Assembly: GCA_947176455.1 (NCBI GenBank)
Contig: CAMWQQ010000075.1
Coordinates: 1-7,327 of the forward strand
Source: an uncultured Odoribacter sp.
GTDB lineage: Bacteria; Bacteroidota; Bacteroidia; Bacteroidales; Marinifilaceae
Reading direction: 5' to 3'
DNA: 7,327 nucleotides
Shown: in pieces, positions 1-5,378 of the stretch
Layout: every line of letters starts with the position of its first letter
Numbering within the stretch: the stretch's first letter is position 1
Notes under the pieces: model-generated
The model's database searches: none
Seen by the model: only the letters and a program-made list of their open reading frames with translations
What the model was told of the DNA's origin: nothing
Program-made: the position numbers and the translations under genes

Positions 1-37
1 AAAAAAGAGTGTCAAAAATGACTTTTGACACTCTTTT
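1..37 (-). terminator. Intrinsic terminator of the rplM-rpsI-rpsB-tsf operon
   Basis: Positions 3-17 and 23-37 are perfect inverted repeats (15 bp) around a 5-nt loop at 18-22. Read on the minus strand, the stem is followed by a run of U from the A residues at 6-1, the normal layout of a Rho-independent terminator. It begins 19 nt after the tsf stop codon. Both stem ends are A/T runs, so it could also stop transcription coming from the other side. The U-run may continue beyond the window edge. Confidence 0.93.
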
Positions 38-56
38 GAAAGGATAGGGTAATCGG

Positions 57-875
57 TTAATCGTTCAAGGTGAAACGAATGAATCCGGTTACGGTCAAAT
101 CTTTGTCCTGGCTTGCCAGATACGCTTTTACCGTCTGTTTGCCGTCTTTTACGAAAGCCTGGTTCAGCAACGTGGACTCTTGATAGAATTTGTTCAAGCG
201 ACCTTCAGCGATTTTGTCCAGCATATTTTCAGGTTTACCTTCCTCGCGTGCTTTTTCGCGACCGATTTCCAATTCATGTGCGATGACATTCTGAGGAACA
301 TCGTCTTTGTCAACGGCGATAGGAGCCATTGCCGCTGCCTGCATGGCAACGTCTTTCTTTACCTGAACATCGGCTTCTTTGTTGAAACCGGCAACGGTTG
401 CCAGTTTGTTTCCCGGGTGGATGTAAGCAATGACTGCTTCGGCTTCCACTTTTCCGTAGTATGCCAATTCCAGTTTCTCACCGATGACACCGGTCTGTTC
501 TGAAATCTGGTCGGCGATGCTGCGTCCGTCAAGCTTGATGGCCAGCAGGTCTTCCTTGGTTGCCGGCATATTAGCGAAAGCGGCATTCAGGATTTGGCGG
601 GTAAAGTTGATGAAATTCTCGTTCTTTGCCACGAAGTCAGTTTCGCAGTTCAAACTTACCATAACACCTTTCTTGCCTTCTGCCAAAGCCAGTACGCAAC
701 CTTCTTTTGCTTCCCGGTCTGCCCGTTTGCTGGCTACGATGAGTCCGCGTTTGCGGATGATGTCAACGGCCTTGTCGAAGTCTCCTTCTGCTTCCTGGAG
801 GGCTTTCTTGCAGTCCATCATGCCTGCATTCGTTGCGTGACGCAACTTCATTACATCAGCTGCCTTTATTTCCAT
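57..875 (-). CDS. tsf: Translation elongation factor Ts (EF-Ts)
   Basis: This cytoplasmic factor is the guanine-nucleotide exchange factor for EF-Tu, releasing GDP so that EF-Tu can rebind GTP and aminoacyl-tRNA. The 272-residue length fits the family (E. coli 283). Residues 1-45 are the UBA-like N-terminal domain, with the conserved LRHATNAGMMDCKKAL run. The EF-Tu-contacting motif TDFVAKN is at 79-85, and YIHPGNKLATVAGF (151-164) and GKPENMLDKIAEGRLNKF (213-230) are typical core-domain segments. The ATG at 875-873 gives the expected N-terminus. The sequence before it is A/T-rich with no Shine-Dalgarno motif. It is the last gene of the operon, 61 bp after rpsB, with a hairpin in between and a strong terminator after it. 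Nothing looks truncated or unusual. Confidence 0.98.
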   Translation of the reverse strand: MEIKAADVMKLRHATNAGMMDCKKALQEAEGDFDKAVDIIRKRGLIVASKRADREAKEGCVLALAEGKKGVMVSLNCETDFVAKNENFINFTRQILNAAFANMPATKEDLLAIKLDGRSIADQISEQTGVIGEKLELAYYGKVEAEAVIAYIHPGNKLATVAGFNKEADVQVKKDVAMQAAAMAPIAVDKDDVPQNVIAHELEIGREKAREEGKPENMLDKIAEGRLNKFYQESTLLNQAFVKDGKQTVKAYLASQDKDLTVTGFIRFTLND

Positions 876-898
876 GTGTTGATTTTAATTTTGAATTC

Positions 899-924
899 GG
901 ATTGACGGTTTTACCCGCCAATCC
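899..924 (-). promoter_or_regulatory. Hairpin in the rpsB-tsf junction
   Basis: On the minus-strand RNA, 924-915 pairs with 908-899 in a 10-bp stem with one G-U pair and a GUAAAA loop. It starts 12 nt after the rpsB stop and ends 23 nt before the tsf ATG. It is followed by A-rich sequence, not a U-run, so it is not a standard terminator. It may act as a processing site, a 3'-end stabiliser for rpsB mRNA, or a partial attenuator setting EF-Ts output. The fold is seen in the sequence; the role is inference. Confidence 0.55.
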
Positions 925-936
925 AAAATAAGTTAA

Positions 937-1731
937 TTACTCTTCAGTTGCTGTTTCGGTTGCAGCCTCTGCTTCTTCTTCCTCTGCCTTGTCAGCCTTT
1001 TTCGCTGCCGGCTTCTTTTCGGGCGTTTCCTTGTCTTTTTCAGCTTTGCGCTCGGACAAGCCTTCTTTGACTGCGTTTGCCACTTTGTCAACAATCAAGT
1101 TGATGGAAGTGGAAGCGTCGTCGTTGCACGGGATGACGAAATCGATGTTGCTCGGGTCGGAGTTGGTATCCACCATGGCGAATACGGGAATTCCCAAAGA
1201 GCGGGCTTCCTTCACTGCAATGTACTCTTTCATCACGTCAACAACGAAAAGAGCAGCCGGCAGACGGGTCAGGTCGGCGATACTGCCCAGGTTCTTGTCG
1301 AGTTTTGCCCGTTGGCGGGAAATTTGAAGTTTTTCCCGTTTTGACAGGTGGTCGAAAGTACCGTCTTTCTCCATCTTGTCGATGGTGGTCATCTTCTTCA
1401 CAGCCTTACGGATTGTCGGGAAGTTGGTCAGCATACCGCCCGGCCATCTTTCCGTCACATAAGGCATATTGATATTAGCGATTTTTTCAGCAACAATGTC
1501 CTTAGCCTGTTTTTTTGTTGCAACAAACAGAATTTTACGGCCTGATTTGGCAATCTGCTTCAGTGCGGCAGTAGCCTTGTCCAGCATGATGGCTGTCTTG
1601 TTCAGGTCAATGATGTGGATATCGTTCCGCTCCATAAAAATGTAAGGAGCCATTTTAGGATTCCATTTACGGGTCAGGTGTCCGAAATGACAACCTGCAT
1701 TCAATAATTCGTCGAAATTCGTATTTGACAT
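937..1731 (-). CDS. rpsB: Small ribosomal subunit protein uS2
   Basis: S2 is a late-assembling 30S protein on the back of the small subunit, and in many bacteria it binds S1. The 264-residue product starts with the S2 N-terminal signature (LLNAGCHFGHLTRKWNPKM, residues 9-27). It also has IHIIDLNKT (38-46), WPGGMLTNF (96-104) and the C-terminal domain segment IPVFAMVDTNSDP (181-193). It is longer than E. coli S2 (241 residues) because residues from about 225 on form a low-complexity tail, first Lys/Glu-mixed, then strongly acidic with alternating Ala and Glu. The ATG at 1731-1729 is preceded by an A-rich stretch and no Shine-Dalgarno motif. It lies 93 bp after rpsI, and that gap holds a hairpin. 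Pairing with tsf is near universal in bacteria. Confidence 0.98.
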   Translation of the reverse strand: MSNTNFDELLNAGCHFGHLTRKWNPKMAPYIFMERNDIHIIDLNKTAIMLDKATAALKQIAKSGRKILFVATKKQAKDIVAEKIANINMPYVTERWPGGMLTNFPTIRKAVKKMTTIDKMEKDGTFDHLSKREKLQISRQRAKLDKNLGSIADLTRLPAALFVVDVMKEYIAVKEARSLGIPVFAMVDTNSDPSNIDFVIPCNDDASTSINLIVDKVANAVKEGLSERKAEKDKETPEKKPAAKKADKAEEEEAEAATETATEE

Positions 1732-1768
1732 GTTTGTGTTTTTAATAGTTTACATTCTTCATTTAAGC

Positions 1769-1807
1769 AATTGCCGGGTAGTCCCCACTGAAGGAGTCCC
1801 GCCAATT
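1769..1807 (-). promoter_or_regulatory. Hairpin in the rpsI-rpsB junction
   Basis: On the minus-strand RNA, AAUUG-G-CGGG (1807-1798) pairs with CCCG-G-CAAUU (1778-1769), giving nine base pairs around one G-G mismatch. An inner CUCC/GGGG pairing can form in the apical part. It starts 17 nt after the rpsI stop and ends 37 nt before the rpsB ATG, with no following U-run. I found no TAnnTTTG-like promoter in this gap. It could be an operator for S2 autoregulation or an mRNA processing/stability element; both are inference. Confidence 0.5.
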
Positions 1808-1824
1808 TAGATACTAAACTGAAA

Positions 1825-2211
1825 TTAACGTTTAGAGAACTGGAATCTCTTACGTGCTTTGGGCCGACCGGGCTTCTTACGTTCAACCTCACGGGGATCG
1901 CGGGTCATGAAGCCAGCGGCTCTTAATTTAGCCTTGTCTTCTTCATTGATTTTCACCAACGCTCTGGCGATGCCCAAACGCAAGGCTTCTGCCTGACCTT
2001 TGAAACCGCCTCCGTCCAGATTTACCTTGATGTCATACTGACCGGTAACTCCCAACAGTTCGAGAGGTTGTTTTACAATGTATTGGAGGGTAGGCAGGGT
2101 GAAGTATTCGCCCAGAGGACGCTTGTTGATGACAATGTCGCCTTTCCCTTCTTTGACGTAAACGCGAGCTACTGCTGCTTTTCTTCTACCGATTGCGTTA
2201 ATTACTTCCAT
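1825..2211 (-). CDS. rpsI: Small ribosomal subunit protein uS9
   Basis: S9 sits in the head of the 30S subunit, and its C-terminal tail reaches into the P site to contact the initiator or peptidyl tRNA anticodon stem. The 128 residues match the family length (E. coli 130). The N-terminus has the typical [17 protein letters not shown] run (residues 8-24). The family signature [19 protein letters not shown] is near the middle, and the basic tail ends in FSKR, the conserved end that touches tRNA. The ATG at 2211-2209 is 6 bp after the rplM stop, consistent with translational coupling to L13. The rplM-rpsI pair is conserved across bacteria. Confidence 0.98.
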   Translation of the reverse strand: MEVINAIGRRKAAVARVYVKEGKGDIVINKRPLGEYFTLPTLQYIVKQPLELLGVTGQYDIKVNLDGGGFKGQAEALRLGIARALVKINEEDKAKLRAAGFMTRDPREVERKKPGRPKARKRFQFSKR

Positions 2212-2217
2212 AATCTG

Positions 2218-2673
2218 TTACTTTAAAGAATTTAAATCAATTACTTTCGGCTGCTGTGCTTCGTGTTTGTGTGCAGGACCTGCATACAGGTGAAGATTTT
2301 TCAGCACCGCTCTTCCTAAACGATTCTTGGGAAGCATGCCGCGCACGGCGTGTTCAATTACTCTTTCCGGATGCACTTTCAACAGGGCTGCCGGAGTTGT
2401 GTGACGCTGTCCGCCGGGATAGCCGGTGTGACGGGTGTACACTTTGTCGGTCAACTTGTTTCCAGTCAACACGATTTTTTCTACGTTGATGATGATGACG
2501 TTGTCGCCACAATCCTCAAACGGGGTAAAGGACGGTTTGTACTTCCCTCTTAACAGTTTCGCAACTTTGGAGGCAAGACGTCCCAAAACCTGATTCTCTG
2601 CGTCAATCAAAACCCACTCTTTCTGTGCCGTGGCTTTGTTGACATAAGTCGTTTTGTAACTTACTTGATCCAC
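2218..2673 (-). CDS. rplM: Large ribosomal subunit protein uL13 (GTG start)
   Basis: L13 is an early-assembling 50S protein that binds 23S rRNA. The 151-residue product has the usual core: WVLIDAENQVLGRLASKVAKLLRGK (20-44, here given only by its ends W20 and K44), CGDNVIIIN (55-63), HTGYPGGQ (82-89) and the L13 signature RGMLPKNRLGRAVLKNLHLY (111-130), then the KHEAQQP tail. The start is a GTG at 2673-2671. It is preferred because it gives MDQVSYKT, which resembles the MDTLSYKT N-terminus I recall for Bacteroides L13, and there is no nearby in-frame ATG giving that N-terminus. It heads the operon, behind its own promoter and a long structured leader, so it is the natural point for feedback control. 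Autorepression by L13 is known in E. coli; here it is inference. Confidence 0.97.
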   Translation of the reverse strand: MDQVSYKTTYVNKATAQKEWVLIDAENQVLGRLASKVAKLLRGKYKPSFTPFEDCGDNVIIINVEKIVLTGNKLTDKVYTRHTGYPGGQRHTTPAALLKVHPERVIEHAVRGMLPKNRLGRAVLKNLHLYAGPAHKHEAQQPKVIDLNSLK

Positions 2674-2849
2674 TTTGTTTAATTTTTAGTAATACATCTG
2701 TTTGTTTTTTGTCGTGGCGAAAGCTTGCAATCTGGTTGTTCGGGGGAAACGCACGGCCGGGCAGACCTAATCCTTCCCAACCCGATGTGCCTGCAAGATA
2801 AATGGCTAAGGTTCATCCCTGCAGCTTAAAGCATGCACCACTCCAAAAT
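2674..2849 (-). promoter_or_regulatory. Structured 5' leader of rplM, candidate autoregulatory RNA
   Basis: This roughly 176-nt untranslated region (start estimated from the promoter) contains several complementary segments on the minus-strand RNA. A 5' hairpin pairs 2837-2834 with 2823-2820 and 2832-2830 with 2826-2824. Downstream is a nested set: P1 CUUGCA (2797-2792) with UGCAAG (2729-2724); P2 GCAC (2790-2787) with GUGC (2754-2751); P3 CGGG (2784-2781) with CCCG (2761-2758), capped by a 19-nt loop. In that loop GGGAA (2778-2774) is complementary to UUCCC (2748-2744) between the 3' arms of P2 and P1, so a pseudoknot could form. After P1 the leader becomes A-rich and unstructured up to the GTG. 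The pairings are visible; the regulatory role is inferred from position ahead of an r-protein operon. Confidence 0.62.
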
Positions 2850-2855
2850 GAGGGA

Positions 2856-2886
2856 CAAAAGTAATGAAAGATTAGTTATAATCAAA
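2856..2886 (-). promoter_or_regulatory. Bacteroidales-type sigma-ABfr promoter of rplM operon
   Basis: On the minus strand a -33 box TTTG (2886-2883) is followed after 19 bp by a -7 box TACTTTTG (2863-2856). This matches the TTTG / TAnnTTTG consensus established for the primary sigma factor of Bacteroides, with typical spacing. The expected start of transcription is around 2852-2848, giving a leader of about 175 nt before the rplM GTG. I found no other TAnnTTTG match on this strand in the 2674-3047 gap. The flanks are A/T-rich. Confidence 0.8.
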
Positions 2887-2960
2887 TACTTCGTTCGTTT
2901 TTTATGGAATTTGCTTTAAAGAGACCTTGGCAAAAGAAGGGCAAGGGACACAATAAGCTT

Positions 2961-3026
2961 GTCCGACAATGAAGTGGATCCGGAAAGTTTTGTGTCTGGC
3001 TTTCAGGGCTCACTTCGTTGTCGGAC
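2961..3026 (-). terminator. Long stem-loop after the Sus-type operon, likely terminator
   Basis: Arms 2961-2976 and 3011-3026 are complementary over 16 positions with one mismatch that becomes G-U in RNA. The stem continues inside with CCGGAAAG (2980-2987) against CTTTCAGG (3000-3007), one mismatch, leaving a 12-nt loop. It begins 21 nt after the stop codon of the PKD-like lipoprotein. On the minus strand no U-run follows; a T-rich stretch (TTTTCCTTT) follows instead on the plus-strand side. It may be a Rho-assisted terminator, a 3'-end stabiliser or a bidirectional structure. The hairpin is certain; its direction of action is not. Confidence 0.6.
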
Positions 3027-3047
3027 AGTTTTCCTTTAAATCAACGT

Positions 3048-4577
3048 TTAGTCTTGTACCGCAACGGCGGTGATTCGTCCTTGGAAATCGTCGAACACGG
3101 TGATTTCGGTATATTCTGCCGTATTGTATGATCCTAATTTCAAGGCGTGGATTTTGCTGTTTTCACTGCCTGTTACCACTAGCAGGCATTTGTTTGCGAA
3201 CGGTACGGCTTTGCTACCGGTCTTTTTCAGTATCTTGATAAACTCTACCTTTTCTCCCGGATTGTAAACCTCTTTGTATTGAGGCTGGCGACCGGAATAA
3301 ATGATTGCCCGGACGATGTTATCGGCGGAGTAGTAAACCACATCTTCATTGGAATTAAAAGTAAAGGAGGTGGCACGTTCTATTCCGGGAGCTTCCGTTA
3401 CGTCCATATACAAACGCGGATTGAAAGGCGAGCGCGTACTTTTGGTCAAGGCATATAGACCGATTTTTCCCTCTTTCCCCAACAGAAAACAGTGGTCCTG
3501 CCGGGTATCTCCGCCCGCCAGCAGTGTATAGCCCTTCATGTCTTCCATGTTGAATCCTTCAAGCGCTCCGTTAACGGGATTTGTGAATTTGGATACAGTC
3601 GAATAGGAACTGATGTCTCCGCTTGTAGTGAAGAAAGTCCCCCTTTCCGGGTCGAACCAGGCAAGATTCGAGTATTCTGAAATGCAACCGTTGCTGGTGT
3701 AGTCGCCGGGAACATCTAATCCGAATTTATTGAATACCGTTGCCGTATTGCGTTCCGTTGGGACTCCGTGAATACGCCCACCGTTGGACAAGACGGCGTA
3801 GCTTCCGCCCACTAAGCCGTAATAGTCAACATTGATTTCCACGAACGGGTCGTAGAAGTTTTCTTTTCCTTCCAAGAGAATGCTGTAGTCCAAGGTGTTG
3901 ATGCGGAAAACATTGTGACGGGAGGCGCCGTGGAGCATATAGGTCTGTCTGCCGTCCATGTAGCGTGTCTGGGCGAACATCCATTGTACGACTCCGTCAA
4001 AGGTTCTGCCGTTTCGTTTGGAATACATGTGGTGTCGGTAAGAGGTTGCCAGGGTTTGCTGGGTTTCCTTGTCTTTGTATTGATTAGTAAATAAGGAATC
4101 CTGCACGACAGAGAAGTCGGTGGTGCTCCCGTCTTGAGTGCAGGCGACCACCAATCCTTGTCCGGAGCTGGCTTCGACTCGCACCTTCCACTGGATGCTT
4201 TCCATTAAATCACAGTTCTTGTCTGTCACCCGATACCACAATCCGTAAGTAGAGGCATCGGGGACGTCTTCCACGTAGTATCTCAATTCCTCTTCGGTGC
4301 CAATGACTTTTGACAGGGTGAAATCTTCTCCGGGTTTGAGCGTCAGACGCCATTCAAAGTCAAATTGGTCTTTGGGCAGTCCTGCTTTGGAAACAATCGG
4401 TTTGATAATCAGCGTATCCTCGCGGGTGATGACGTGCGTAACAGGAATGCCCGTCGTATCAATCACGATGTCCGGAATCGCTTCGCCGGCATAGGTCGTT
4501 TTGTCCTCGTAGGAACATGCGTACGGCAGGCAAAGCAACAATGCCGTGACGTAGAATAGGTTGTTCAGTCTGTTCAT
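3048..4577 (-). CDS. PKD-like family lipoprotein
   Basis: This is a 509-residue outer-membrane lipoprotein of a SusC/SusD-type locus. Residues 1-20 are a lipoprotein signal peptide with the lipobox LPYAC, so Cys21 is the likely lipidated residue. The following SYEDK is acidic, resembling signals that send lipoproteins to the cell surface in Bacteroidota. Residues of about 35-135 resemble a PKD-like beta-sandwich (FDFEWRLTL at 72-80, YGLWYRVTDKNCDL at 111-124). From GLVVACTQDG (141-150) to the end the protein has repeating strand-rich segments, compatible with a beta-propeller; that fold is inference. The overall pattern recalls the Pfam PKD_2-type family. It is the last gene of the operon, 18 bp after the DUF4843 gene. 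It has no catalytic motif I recognise and is probably a ligand-binding accessory protein. The ATG at 4577-4575 gives a proper signal peptide. Confidence 0.85.
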   Translation of the reverse strand: MNRLNNLFYVTALLLCLPYACSYEDKTTYAGEAIPDIVIDTTGIPVTHVITREDTLIIKPIVSKAGLPKDQFDFEWRLTLKPGEDFTLSKVIGTEEELRYYVEDVPDASTYGLWYRVTDKNCDLMESIQWKVRVEASSGQGLVVACTQDGSTTDFSVVQDSLFTNQYKDKETQQTLATSYRHHMYSKRNGRTFDGVVQWMFAQTRYMDGRQTYMLHGASRHNVFRINTLDYSILLEGKENFYDPFVEINVDYYGLVGGSYAVLSNGGRIHGVPTERNTATVFNKFGLDVPGDYTSNGCISEYSNLAWFDPERGTFFTTSGDISSYSTVSKFTNPVNGALEGFNMEDMKGYTLLAGGDTRQDHCFLLGKEGKIGLYALTKSTRSPFNPRLYMDVTEAPGIERATSFTFNSNEDVVYYSADNIVRAIIYSGRQPQYKEVYNPGEKVEFIKILKKTGSKAVPFANKCLLVVTGSENSKIHALKLGSYNTAEYTEITVFDDFQGRITAVAVQD

Positions 4578-4595
4578 GACGGTTTCTCGTTAAAG

Positions 4596-5372
4596 TTAAA
4601 AAAGAGGTATGATTGGAGTGCCGATGCCGGGTCCGTCATCGTGCAACATCGGGGTGCCATGCTCTTTTTCATAAGCGCGGACGGCATTCCCGAAATTGCG
4701 TCCCATAACGTAGGCTTCATTTACGGAAACAATCTCTTCGTAGTAATAAAATTCCTTTAAGCCGGTCACTTGCATGAAGATTCGGTACACTTGGGTGCTG
4801 TAAGTGGAACAGAAATAGAAACGCATGGCACTCCAAGTTGCCGGGCGCATGACTTTCTGGCTCCAGGTAATGACGATGGAACGATTTTCACCCAAGCCTG
4901 CGGAAAAGTCATTGTTTTCCTTGATGACCAAATTGAGTTTCAATTCCTGGTCTTTCAGAACGTCTTGATTGTAAACTTCCACTCTGAATTTCCCGTATTC
5001 TTCATTGGCTTTCACGATGCCACCCAGAATTTTATAGTCTTTCCCTTCCACTGCCGTGTTTTTCAAGTTGCTTTCTTCCGTACCTGCAACATCCGGAATG
5101 AACGTGCCGTCCACATAACGGTCGTAATCCACCGGATTGCCTGTTATGGCCAAATCCAGTTCTATGGTGTCAACCGGTAGCGTTTCTACTCCTGCTCCGT
5201 AAAATGAATGATTGATCTCATGCTTCCAGAATCCGACCGTATCCCCTCCTGTATAAGGTATTAAACCGGATTTTTCACATCCGCCGAGTAGTAAGCTGCT
5301 ACCTGTCAGCAGAAGTATGATTGGGGTATGTATCTTGTTTGACATAGATTTCGTTGTTTTTGCGTGAAACAT
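4596..5372 (-). CDS. DUF4843 domain-containing lipoprotein
   Basis: This is a 258-residue lipoprotein from the first ATG. It has a short hydrophobic signal segment and a lipobox ending LLLGGC (Cys32). Starting at the internal ATG (residue 10, positions 5345-5343) gives a more conventional signal peptide, MSNKIHTPIILLLTG, and a 249-residue protein with Cys23; that start is at least as likely. Features typical of DUF4843 are the early TVGFWK strand, the EGKDYKI segment (109-115), IKENNDFSAGL (150-160) and the MRPATWSAMRFYF...TQVYRIFMQVTG stretch (175-204). DUF4843 proteins are found almost only beside susC/susD pairs in Bacteroidota and have no established biochemical activity; a surface binding role is inferred. 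It lies 6 bp after susD (33 bp if the internal start is used) and 18 bp before the PKD-like gene. Confidence 0.83.
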   Translation of the reverse strand: MFHAKTTKSMSNKIHTPIILLLTGSSLLLGGCEKSGLIPYTGGDTVGFWKHEINHSFYGAGVETLPVDTIELDLAITGNPVDYDRYVDGTFIPDVAGTEESNLKNTAVEGKDYKILGGIVKANEEYGKFRVEVYNQDVLKDQELKLNLVIKENNDFSAGLGENRSIVITWSQKVMRPATWSAMRFYFCSTYSTQVYRIFMQVTGLKEFYYYEEIVSVNEAYVMGRNFGNAVRAYEKEHGTPMLHDDGPGIGTPIIPLF

Positions 5373-5378
5373 TTCGTT

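Noticed and set aside
484..905. Two plus-strand open frames of about 100-118 codons
   Set aside because: Both are antisense to tsf and are shadows of its conserved coding sequence.
1701..1892. 63-codon minus-strand frame bridging rpsI, the gap and rpsB
   Set aside because: It overlaps the ends of two certain ribosomal protein genes in another frame and crosses the hairpin region; no homology is apparent.
2925..2946. Short inverted repeat CCTTG...CAAGG as a second terminator before the rplM promoter
   Set aside because: The stem is only 5 bp with a 12-nt loop and no clean U-run follows on the minus strand, so it is too weak to call.
2904..2972. 22-codon plus-strand frame (MEFALKRPWQ...) in the gap before rplM
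   Set aside because: It has no promoter match on the plus strand and no known small-protein family, its end lies inside the long stem-loop, and it is short enough to be chance.
4770..5180. 136-codon open frame on the plus strand
   Set aside because: It is antisense to the DUF4843 gene, whose lipobox, spacing and family motifs are convincing; the plus-strand product resembles nothing.
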